Shown: one piece after another, positions 1 to 5,357 of the stretch
Layout of the letters: each line of letters opens with the position of its first letter
Numbering within the stretch: position 1 is the stretch's first letter
Source of the DNA: Candidatus Saccharicenans sp.
Lineage (GTDB): Bacteria > Acidobacteriota > Aminicenantia > Aminicenantales > Saccharicenantaceae
DNA length: 5,395 nt
Direction of reading: 5' to 3'
NCBI GenBank assembly: GCA_024653405.1
Contig: JANLGB010000158.1
Coordinates: 1-5,395 of the forward strand
Translations under genes and position numbers: made by a program
The notes under the pieces: generated by a model
Told to the model about the DNA's origin: nothing
The model's input: the letters and a program-made list of their open reading frames with translations, nothing else
The model's database searches: none

Positions 1-562
1 GAGCTTCATCGAGCAGTTCCTCCAGACTGTAGGAACATGGTCTCAGCTCCTGGTCAGCCCGGAGAAGTTTAATGACTTCAAGCAGGTGATGGACGGCATA
101 GACCGCCGTTTCTCTTACCAGGCAGGCCTCGCGGGCGTTGCGTCCTGGAAGGACCAGGCCGGAGAGCTTTTTCCGGCTAGCCAGGAGTGAAATGGGCAGG
201 GCTCCCCTGATGGCTTTGAGACTTCCTTCGAGGGTGAGTTCGCCGACGAAAATGAACCTGGACAACCTGTCTGCCGGCACCAGACCCAGGTAAGCCAGCA
301 AACCTAGGGCAATCGGCAGGTCAAAGGCCGACCCCTCTTTTTTCCGGCTGGCCGGGGCCAGGTTGATGATAATTTTTTTGGCCGGGAAGTCGAAGCCGCA
401 GTTGCGCAGTGCCGCCCTGACTCTCTCCTTGCTTTCCCGGACAGCGGCATCGGGCAAGCCAACGATGATAAAGGCCGGGAGGCCGGGAGAAATATCAACC
501 TCAACCTCAACCTGGTAGGCTTCAATTCCATGGAGCGAGGCGCTGAGGATCCTGATAAGCAT
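1..562 (-). CDS. comM: ComM/YifB-family Mg-chelatase-like AAA+ ATPase, N-terminal part only (cut by the window edge)
   Basis: This is the first 187 codons of a ComM/YifB protein; the family is usually about 500 residues, so the rest lies left of the window. The visible part is the N-terminal ChlI-like (ribosomal S5 domain 2-like) region. It shows GLPDAAVRESKERVRAAL (about residues 35-52), NLAPA (67-71), KEGSAFDLPIALG (75-87) and FVGEL further on. The sequence stops just before the AAA+ ATPase and C-terminal domains would begin. In naturally transformable bacteria ComM is a hexameric helicase that drives branch migration during integration of incoming DNA; elsewhere its role is less clear. The ATG at 562 is the only usable start, because an in-frame TGA lies at 602-604 and no other ATG, GTG or TTG falls between. 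No good Shine-Dalgarno precedes it. It begins 44 bp after the GTPase gene and is probably co-transcribed with it. Confidence 0.9.
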   Translation of the reverse strand, partial: MLIRILSASLHGIEAYQVEVEVDISPGLPAFIIVGLPDAAVRESKERVRAALRNCGFDFPAKKIIINLAPASRKKEGSAFDLPIALGLLAYLGLVPADRLSRFIFVGELTLEGSLKAIRGALPISLLASRKKLSGLVLPGRNAREACLVRETAVYAVHHLLEVIKLLRADQELRPCSYSLEELLDEA

Positions 563-606
563 GGCCGCAGAAGAAAAGACGTCAGGCCGGCGGGAAAATT
601 CTCAGG

Positions 607-1473
607 CTATTCTTTCTTGGCTGTCAGGCCGAATTCCTTGGAGAGTCGTTCAATTTCTTGTTCAATATCCTCAATCGATTGAACCTTTATCTTGGTGGTG
701 GGAAAGGGAGTCTCATCCCCGGGCCGGACAAAGTCAATTTTGACCTCGGGCTGTTTGCGGGCAGCCTTTTTCCGACCGGACGAAGGGGCCGCAGCCTCAA
801 TCTGGGCCGGGGAGGTTATGATTTCCGCCGGGGCAAATTCCTGGCCCTCGGTGACCGGAGCCTCTTCCTTTTTTTCTTTTTCACCGAGCACTCTCTCCCG
901 GACGACCGGCACCGTCAGCCGGGCAATCTCCTTGAGAGTCTCCAGCACGCCCCGGCCGTTGATGGCCTCGGCCTCAATGTAGGGAGCGTTGCGATGGTTG
1001 AGCAGGCGATTAAAGGTCTCGACCGGAATCAGGTTGGGCAGGTCCCTTTTATTATACTGGAAAACCAGGGGAATGCGGTTAAGGTCGATATTGTGTTCCA
1101 AGCAGTTTTTCCTCAGACCGTCAAAACTTTCCAGGTTGGCATCGAGGAGGGGCAATTGGGAATCGGTCACAAAAACGATGCCGTCGGCACCCTTCAGGAC
1201 GCTCTTGCGGGAGGCCTCGTAGAAGACCTGGCCGGGAACGGTCAGTAATTGAAAATGAACCTTGAACTCCCTGATGAGTCCGGCCCTGATCGGCAGCAGG
1301 TCAAAGAAAAACGTTCTTTCTGTTTCCGTCTCCAGGCAGACCAATTCGCCCCGGTAGGCTGGCTCCAGCTTGAAATATATGTACCTCAGGTTGGTGGTTT
1401 TACCGCTCAGTCCCGGCCCATAATAGACAATCTTTATGGCAATATTCTTGGTGACGTAATTGACATAAGCCAT
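607..1473 (-). CDS. MglA-like small Ras-type GTPase with a long C-terminal tail
   Basis: A 288-residue protein. Residues 1-195 align closely, and in register, with the polarity GTPase MglA of Myxococcus. The P-loop GPGLSGKTTN is at 19-28 and the switch I stretch TETERTFFFD at 49-58. TVPGQ is at 78-82 and the guanine-specifying NKRD at 141-144. R53 and Q82 match MglA's catalytic Arg53 and Gln82, so GTP hydrolysis should be intact. MglA cycles between cytosol and cell pole and controls cell polarity and gliding. Here the family call is firm and the cellular role is inferred. Residues 196-288 are an extra tail: a charged, Ala/Pro-rich low-complexity part, then a likely amphipathic helix (about 264-283). 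MglA itself ends near residue 195. No MglB-like GAP gene is in the window. The ATG start has GGGGAG 10 nt upstream. It leads a leftward pair with comM. Confidence 0.93.
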   Translation of the reverse strand: MAYVNYVTKNIAIKIVYYGPGLSGKTTNLRYIYFKLEPAYRGELVCLETETERTFFFDLLPIRAGLIREFKVHFQLLTVPGQVFYEASRKSVLKGADGIVFVTDSQLPLLDANLESFDGLRKNCLEHNIDLNRIPLVFQYNKRDLPNLIPVETFNRLLNHRNAPYIEAEAINGRGVLETLKEIARLTVPVVRERVLGEKEKKEEAPVTEGQEFAPAEIITSPAQIEAAAPSSGRKKAARKQPEVKIDFVRPGDETPFPTTKIKVQSIEDIEQEIERLSKEFGLTAKKE

Positions 1474-1498
1474 CTACTTAGGTCTCCCCATTAGGGTT

Positions 1499-1528
1499 AT
1501 TGTTAGCATACCACATAAATTTAGTCAA
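1499..1528 (-). promoter_or_regulatory. Candidate sigma-70-type promoter for the MglA-like gene
   Basis: On the minus strand TTGACT (1523-1528, five of six matches to the -35 consensus) is followed after 18 nt by AACAAT (1499-1504, four of six). The -10 lacks the important first T, so the call is tentative. Position fits a leader of about 20 nt before the ATG at 1473. Confidence 0.3.
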
Positions 1529-1564
1529 TAAGCAGGCCCGACAGTTGAAAAACCTAACAGGAAA

Positions 1565-1593
1565 TTGCAAAGACTACCGGGGTGTGATATTTT
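1565..1593 (+). promoter_or_regulatory. Candidate extended -10 promoter for the SLOG-truA pair
   Basis: TTGCAA (1565-1570) and TATTTT (1588-1593) lie 17 nt apart. A TG at 1585-1586 sits one base before the -10, the extended -10 arrangement that can offset a weak -35. Transcription would start near 1600, giving a leader of about 45 nt before the TTG start at 1646. Each hexamer has only four of six consensus matches. Confidence 0.4.
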
Positions 1594-1633
1594 TTGAAAG
1601 GCCCGAAGGGGCTGCTCTCTACTCCATTTCCTT

Positions 1634-1639
1634 GAGGAG
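1634..1639 (+). promoter_or_regulatory. Ribosome binding site that fixes a TTG start
   Basis: GAGGAG ends 6 nt before the TTG at 1646. It is a near-ideal Shine-Dalgarno, and no better ATG or GTG exists before the conserved VAVIGG strand, so it selects TTG as initiator. Confidence 0.75.
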
Positions 1640-1645
1640 AAAAAG

Positions 1646-2116
1646 TTGGCTGACAGGACTTTTCGCCACCGGCCAAGGGTGGCCGTAATAGGAGGTAACA
1701 AATCGGACCTGGAATCCTTAAAACTGGCTTACCGCGTCGGCCGGCTACTGGCCGAAAGAGGAGCTATCCTGGTTTGCGGCGGCCTCAGCGGAGTAATGGA
1801 AGAGGCGGCCCGGGGTTGCCGGGACGGAGGCGGCTTGAGCCTGGGTATTCTCCCGGGCCAGGACCCGGGCCAAGCCAATGACTACATAGATATTCCAGTG
1901 GCCACGGGCCTCGGCTACAACCGGAACTCCATGGTAGTGTTGAATGCCGCAGCCGTGATCGCCATAGACGGAGAGTACGGCACCCTGAGCGAGATTGCCT
2001 TCGCCCGGATTTTCGGCAAGAAGATTATTGGCTTGAATACCTGGTCAATTCCCGGCGTCATCCCGGCCGGTTCTCCGGAAGAAGCGGTGGCCCTGGCGCT
2101 GGAAGGACTGGAATGA
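1646..2116 (+). CDS. TIGR00725-type SLOG-superfamily protein (LOG/DprA-related, putative nucleotide-binding)
   Basis: A 156-residue single-domain Rossmann-like protein of the SLOG superfamily. This includes LOG/YvdD phosphoribohydrolases, molybdenum-cofactor carrier proteins and DprA. Landmarks are the first strand VAVIGGNKSD (12-21), CGGLSGVMEEAARG (44-57), GYNRNSMVV (90-98) and the late loop DGEYGTLSEIAFA (108-120). That loop corresponds to the PGGxGTxxE catalytic motif of cytokinin-activating LOG enzymes. GT and the Glu are kept, but the leading PGG is replaced by IDG. This pattern is typical of the TIGR00725 branch, whose substrate is not established, so I claim nucleotide or cofactor binding and no specific reaction. 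The start is TTG at 1646, supported by GAGGAG 6 nt upstream. Its stop overlaps the truA start by ATGA (2113-2116), implying translational coupling. Confidence 0.88.
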   Translation: MADRTFRHRPRVAVIGGNKSDLESLKLAYRVGRLLAERGAILVCGGLSGVMEEAARGCRDGGGLSLGILPGQDPGQANDYIDIPVATGLGYNRNSMVVLNAAAVIAIDGEYGTLSEIAFARIFGKKIIGLNTWSIPGVIPAGSPEEAVALALEGLE

Positions 2117-2952
2117 TGACGGCCATGAAGGTGGATGAAATCAATAATAATTTGAATGACAACGAGGAAGAATCTGAATCATCCTCGGAAAACGGCAGCC
2201 AGCCTTTACTCGACCTGCCCCTCCTGGAAAATATCAAGCTGACCATTTCTTACGACGGAACCGATTACCACGGCTGGCAGCGGCAACCGGGCCGGGTAAC
2301 CATCCAGGGGAAGCTGGAAGAAGCCCTGATGAGAATTGTGGGTGAAAAAATCAGCCTGCAGGCGGCCGGCCGGACCGACGCCGGGGTTCACGCCCTGGGT
2401 CAGGTGGCTAACTTTCGGGCTAACTGCCGCCTGAGTGAGGCCGAATTGCTGAGAGCCTTGAATGCCATGCTCCCCTTTGACATCCGCATCTTGCGGGTGG
2501 AAAGGGTCCCGGCAAATTTTCAGGCCAGGAAATCGGCCCGGTCCAAGGTTTACCGCTACCGGATTAAGACCTCGCCCATCCTCAGTCCCTTTGATTATCG
2601 TTATGTTTTACACTATCCCTATCCGCTCGACGTCACAGCCATGGAGGAAGCGGCCCGTCGCTTCGAACGAGAGGCCGATTTTTCCACTTTTTCCTCGGGC
2701 CAGTATCCCAACCCGGTCCGAAAAATCTTCTCTTCACGGTTGGAGAACCTGGGAGAGGAGCTGGTTTATACCGTCGAGGCCAACGGTTTTCTGCGGTACA
2801 TGGTCAGGACGATTGTTGGAACCTTGATCATGGTCGGGCGCGGTCGGCTAAAGCCCGAGGAGATTGACGAACTGTTCCAGCAGAAGAAAAGGACACTCTC
2901 CAGCCCCTGCGCCCCGGCCCGGGGTTTGTGCCTGGTCCGGGTTATCTATTAA
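2113..2952 (+). CDS. truA: tRNA pseudouridine(38-40) synthase TruA with an acidic N-terminal extension
   Basis: A 279-residue TruA, which isomerises uridines 38-40 of the tRNA anticodon arm to pseudouridine without a cofactor. The core begins at about residue 41 with IKLTISYDGTDYHGWQRQP. The catalytic motif GRTDAGVHA follows, with the catalytic Asp at 89 (Asp60 in E. coli). KVYRYRI (145-151) carries the conserved active-site Tyr147, and NGFLRYMVR near the C-terminus is also characteristic. The first 40 or so residues are unusual: Asn/Glu/Ser-rich and acidic, about 30 residues longer than the E. coli N-terminus. The ATG at 2113 overlaps the upstream stop as ATGA and has GGAAGG (2101-2106) 6 nt before it. 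Alternative in-frame starts at 2116, 2125, 2131 (GTG) and 2152 (TTG) lack good binding sites. The end faces rimI with a 4-bp gap. Confidence 0.96.
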   Translation: MMTAMKVDEINNNLNDNEEESESSSENGSQPLLDLPLLENIKLTISYDGTDYHGWQRQPGRVTIQGKLEEALMRIVGEKISLQAAGRTDAGVHALGQVANFRANCRLSEAELLRALNAMLPFDIRILRVERVPANFQARKSARSKVYRYRIKTSPILSPFDYRYVLHYPYPLDVTAMEEAARRFEREADFSTFSSGQYPNPVRKIFSSRLENLGEELVYTVEANGFLRYMVRTIVGTLIMVGRGRLKPEEIDELFQQKKRTLSSPCAPARGLCLVRVIY

Positions 2953-2956
2953 CAGC

Positions 2957-3388
2957 TCAGCTCAGAATCAGGCCCATGACATAGGCATCTTCCACCGGGC
3001 GGCTGTAATATTCCTTTCGCACTCCCAGGATGGAAAAGCCCAGTTTCCAGTAGAGAGATAACGCCCGGTGGTTGCTGACCCGGACTTCCAGCGAGACAAA
3101 CCGAACCCCGTTTTCTCTAAGCCGGTCCAGCACGTAACGCATGGTCAGCTCACCCAGGCCCTGGCCCTGGAAATCGGGGTGGATGGCCACGTTATTAATC
3201 TGGGCTTCATCCCCGATCTGCCAGAAAATCACATATCCGGCAATCTTTTTCTTTTCCCGATGAACCACCGCCAGGGGAAAAGAAATGGCCCGGTTCTGGA
3301 TTTCGCCCAGAAAGGTTTCCCGGCTCCAGGGGTTGGGAAAGCATAAATTCTCAATGGCCAGGACTTCTGGCAGGTCATCCTCTCTCAT
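2957..3388 (-). CDS. rimI: RimI-type GNAT acetyltransferase (ribosomal protein S18 N-alpha-acetyltransferase); true start probably upstream
   Basis: A GNAT-fold enzyme that transfers acetyl from acetyl-CoA to the N-terminal alanine of ribosomal protein S18. From the ATG at 3388 it has 143 residues. The acetyl-CoA pyrophosphate loop QGQGLG is at 74-79. LEVRVSNHRALSLYWKLGF (100-118) holds Glu101 and Tyr113, which match in spacing the catalytic Glu103 and Tyr115 of Salmonella RimI. The start is doubtful. RimI proteins normally open with a strand of the type xIRxMxxxDL; here the bases before the ATG encode VLIRR in frame, and the AGGAG at 3390-3394 is only 1 nt from the ATG. The frame stays open into the end of tsaB. 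A CTG at 3425-3427 has AGGAG 7 nt upstream and would add 13 residues (beginning SGQNDSPVLIRR after the initiator). A slippage fusion with TsaB is the alternative. Confidence 0.93.
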   Translation of the reverse strand: MREDDLPEVLAIENLCFPNPWSRETFLGEIQNRAISFPLAVVHREKKKIAGYVIFWQIGDEAQINNVAIHPDFQGQGLGELTMRYVLDRLRENGVRFVSLEVRVSNHRALSLYWKLGFSILGVRKEYYSRPVEDAYVMGLILS

Positions 3389-3410
3389 TCTCCTGATCAG
3401 AACAGGAGAG

Positions 3411-4106
3411 TCATTCTGTCCGGACAGTTTTTTTCTCCTCGGCCTGGGATTTTCGGTAGTAAATCGGCTGCAGGTCAGCCGGGCTGAGCCCCTGGCCGCC
3501 GGCCAGAAGCCTCTGTCCTAGCAGCCCGACTTCGGCCGCGATATGAAAACTGCGGTTCCAGAACAGGGCCCTTGTTCCGATTTTTTCGTCTATCAAAGAC
3601 CGGTAAAGCTCGGCCCCGGTGCCGATAAAGGAGAGCGGCCCGGAAGCAGGCAACTGGACAAGGAAGCTGGATGGATTATAGGCGCCCGCCGGTATTACTT
3701 CCTGCAGCCCGACCCCACCCGCTGAATAGGCCCCAGCAAAGACTTCTCCCTTCCGGGCATCGATCATCGGGACAATAAGCCCGGCACCAGGCAGAATCAG
3801 CTTCCAGGCCAGAGCTTCCAGGGCGGAGACGGAGGCCACCGGTCGGCCTGAAGCCAGGGCCAGGGCCTTGACCAAACTCAGGCCAATCCTGACCCCGGTA
3901 AAAGAACCGGGCCCGGCGGCCACGGCCAGGCCCTCAAGCTGGTCAAACTTCAGGCCGGCGAGCCGGATGAGGTCATCCACTGCCCGGAACACCTGGCGAG
4001 AATGAGAGGAAGGCGAAGCATAATTAACTTCGGCCCTGACCTCTTCCCCGTTGACCAGGGCCACCGAGCCGAAGCGGGTAGTGGTATCAACGGCCAGTAT
4101 CAGCAT
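3411..4106 (-). CDS. tsaB: TsaB (YeaZ), subunit of the tRNA t6A37 threonylcarbamoyl-transfer complex
   Basis: TsaB is an ASKHA-fold scaffold that dimerises with TsaD and, with TsaE, supports transfer of threonylcarbamoyl to A37 of ANN-decoding tRNAs. This 231-residue copy has the usual length. It opens with MLILAVDTTTRFGSVAL, carries the conserved HSR at 35-37, and the hallmark AAGPGSFTGVRIGLS at 63-77. DARKGEVFAGAY lies mid-protein. The C-terminus, IYYRKSQAEEKK, is where TsaB proteins normally end. Neither tsaD nor tsaE is in the window. It starts 38 bp after the dehydrogenase stop with only a weak Shine-Dalgarno, so it probably depends on read-through from that gene. Its last codons contain AGGAG plus a seven-A run (3428-3434 on the mRNA strand), directly ahead of the open rimI frame. 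The rimI frame is +1 relative to tsaB. Confidence 0.95.
   Translation of the reverse strand: MLILAVDTTTRFGSVALVNGEEVRAEVNYASPSSHSRQVFRAVDDLIRLAGLKFDQLEGLAVAAGPGSFTGVRIGLSLVKALALASGRPVASVSALEALAWKLILPGAGLIVPMIDARKGEVFAGAYSAGGVGLQEVIPAGAYNPSSFLVQLPASGPLSFIGTGAELYRSLIDEKIGTRALFWNRSFHIAAEVGLLGQRLLAGGQGLSPADLQPIYYRKSQAEEKKTVRTE
3425..3439 (-). promoter_or_regulatory. AGGAG-A7-CTG element: possible non-canonical rimI start or slippage site
   Basis: Read on the minus strand, AGGAG (3439-3435) is followed by seven A residues (3434-3428) and CTG (3427-3425), inside the last codons of tsaB. The CTG is in the rimI frame and the 7-nt spacing suits initiation. Loss of one A from the run would instead join the tsaB frame directly to rimI with no stop. 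No closer ATG, GTG or TTG in the rimI frame would preserve its first strand. Confidence 0.45.
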
Positions 4107-4144
4107 TCCAGTCTAATCTTACCAATTTCTGGTCAGGCCTGCCA

Positions 4145-5260
4145 TCAGAGCTTGTCAGCCACGGCTCTGGCCACCTCCAGGGTTTTGGCTGAACCACCCA
4201 GGTCATAGGTCTTGACCTTTCCTTCTTTTATCACTTCGGCCACGGCCTGTTCCAGGGCATTGGCCTTGCCGGTTTCGCCCAGCCAGTCCAGCATCATCTT
4301 GGCCGCCAGCAGGGTGGCGATGGGATTGACCTTGTACAGGCCGGTGTACTTGGGGGCCGAACCATGAGTGGGTTCAAAGACCGCATACTTATCGCCGATA
4401 TTCCCGGCGCAAGCAAAGCCCAGTCCGCCGACCAGCTGGGCGGCCAGGTCAGAAATGATATCGCCGAAAAGATTCTCGGCCACCAGGATATCATAATCGA
4501 AAGGATTCTTGATCAGCCACATGCACATGGCATCGACATTGGCTTCGTAAAACTTGATATCCGGGTATTCAGCCGCCACCTGGCGAGCCACCTTCAGCAT
4601 CAGGCCCCCGGTTTCCCGCAGGACATTAGGTTTCTCCACCAGAGTGACTGATTTCCTTTTATATTTGCGGGCGTATTCGAAGGCCGCCCGGACTATTCTT
4701 TCGCAACCTTTCCTGGTCATGATCCTGGTGGAAACGGCAATTTCCTCAGCCGGCACATCCTGGAAATCCTTCATTTTGGGGTGGAGAGACAAAGCCTGCC
4801 GGACTTGGTCGGGCAGCGGGTAAAATTCCACTCCGGCATAGCTGCCTTCGGTATTCTCCCTGAAAATCACCAGGTCGATATTCTCTTTGTAATTGAGCGG
4901 GTTACCCGGATAGGCCTTGCAGGGCCGGAGGTTGATATAAAGGTCAAACAGCTGCCTGAGCCTGACAATCGGGCTGACGTAGGATAGTCCCTTGCCCTGG
5001 AGTTCAGGCGCCAGCTCCCGGGCGGCATCCTCTTTCGGTTTGGAAGTGATGGCCCCGAACAGGCAGGCATCGGTTTCTTTGAGGAGCTTGATCGTCCGGT
5101 CGGGCAGGGCGTTTCCTTCCTTGCACCAGAATTCCCAGCCGATATCTCCATAAATGAAGTCAGCATCGAGGTTCAACCGGTTGAGGACAATCATGGCCGC
5201 CTCAACCACTTCCTTGCCGATCCCGTCACCGGGTAGAATTGCCAGCCGATACTTGGCCAT
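4145..5260 (-). CDS. Isocitrate/isopropylmalate-type beta-decarboxylating dehydrogenase, probably isocitrate dehydrogenase
   Basis: A full-length 371-residue metal-dependent enzyme that oxidatively decarboxylates a (2R,3S)-2-hydroxy diacid. GDGIGKEV is at 11-18 and RLRQLFDLYINLRP at 100-113. FRENTEGSYAGVEF (133-146) resembles isocitrate rather than isopropylmalate dehydrogenases. K210, Y141 and the metal ligands D243, D267 and D271 are present. Ser96 sits at E. coli IDH Ser113, the isocitrate-binding and phosphorylated serine, although Asn115 is replaced by Ile98. In HGSAPKY (299-305) and V311, the residues equal E. coli Lys344, Tyr345 and Val351, which select NADP. The Arg395 position appears not conserved, so cofactor preference is unsure. 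Homoisocitrate or another 3-substituted malate remains possible. The ATG has AAGGAG 7 nt upstream, a strong promoter lies just behind, and the gene leads the tsaB-rimI transcript. Confidence 0.9.
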   Translation of the reverse strand: MAKYRLAILPGDGIGKEVVEAAMIVLNRLNLDADFIYGDIGWEFWCKEGNALPDRTIKLLKETDACLFGAITSKPKEDAARELAPELQGKGLSYVSPIVRLRQLFDLYINLRPCKAYPGNPLNYKENIDLVIFRENTEGSYAGVEFYPLPDQVRQALSLHPKMKDFQDVPAEEIAVSTRIMTRKGCERIVRAAFEYARKYKRKSVTLVEKPNVLRETGGLMLKVARQVAAEYPDIKFYEANVDAMCMWLIKNPFDYDILVAENLFGDIISDLAAQLVGGLGFACAGNIGDKYAVFEPTHGSAPKYTGLYKVNPIATLLAAKMMLDWLGETGKANALEQAVAEVIKEGKVKTYDLGGSAKTLEVARAVADKL

Positions 5261-5267
5261 ATTATTT

Positions 5268-5273
5268 CTCCTT
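5268..5273 (-). promoter_or_regulatory. Strong ribosome binding site of the dehydrogenase gene
   Basis: AAGGAG on the minus strand, 7 nt before the ATG at 5260 and followed by an A/T-only spacer. It is the best Shine-Dalgarno in the window and confirms the start. Confidence 0.85.
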
Positions 5274-5302
5274 GTGGAATTTTTTTGCTTTCAGGAAGTG
5301 CT

Positions 5303-5332
5303 ATTATGCCCGAAACTGGTTGGGGCTGTCAA
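5303..5332 (-). promoter_or_regulatory. Sigma-70-type promoter of the dehydrogenase-tsaB-rimI unit
   Basis: On the minus strand a perfect TTGACA (-35, 5327-5332) is followed after 18 nt by CATAAT (-10, 5303-5308, five of six consensus matches). Transcription should begin near 5296, giving a short leader of about 36 nt with no room for a riboswitch. tsaB and rimI have no comparable promoter of their own, so this one probably drives all three genes. Confidence 0.75.
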
Positions 5333-5357
5333 TCAAAATGTTCTTTCAGGTTAAGAC

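Larger units (their letters stand above)
1474..1645. other. Divergent intergenic region between the MglA-like and SLOG-family genes
   Basis: This 172-bp non-coding stretch separates two divergently read genes and is visibly more AT-rich than the flanking coding sequence. It holds candidate promoters for both directions (listed separately) and the ribosome binding sites of both genes. Short inverted pieces are present, TGTTAG at 1501-1506 against CTAACA at 1554-1559, which might be an operator but are too short to claim. A small hairpin is possible in the rightward leader (GCCC 1601-1604, GGGC 1609-1612). No RNA gene or convincing small ORF is seen. Confidence 0.75.

Noticed and set aside
304..531. 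75-codon minus-strand open frame inside comM
   Set aside because: It is a different frame of the comM N-terminal region. The true frame shows the ChlI-domain motifs and runs off the window.
581..631. 9-bp direct repeat GTCAGGCCG at 581-589 and 623-631 around the GTPase-comM junction
   Set aside because: CAGGCC-type words are very common throughout this GC-rich window, and two short copies do not support an operator or mobile element.
658..1248. 196-codon open frame on the plus strand, antisense to the MglA-like gene
   Set aside because: The minus-strand GTPase is unmistakable over the same bases. The antisense product is low-complexity Gly/Phe-rich sequence with no recognisable motif, as expected of a shadow in GC-rich DNA.
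2912..2927. CCCCG-GCC-CGGGG hairpin followed by TTT near the truA 3' end as a terminator
   Set aside because: The stem is only 5 bp with a 3-nt loop, the T run is three bases, and it lies inside truA before the stop codon.
3068..3346. 92-codon plus-strand open frame opposite rimI
   Set aside because: It lies wholly antisense to a well-conserved GNAT core and shows no family features or ribosome binding site.
4107..4144. Promoter or terminator between the dehydrogenase and tsaB
   Set aside because: Only 38 bp, with a 4-bp ACCA/TGGT inverted pair, no T run and no -35/-10 pair of usable quality; simple operon spacing is sufficient.
5261..5296. Riboswitch or attenuator in the dehydrogenase leader
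   Set aside because: The leader from the predicted start site is only about 36 nt and contains no stem-loop or leader peptide.
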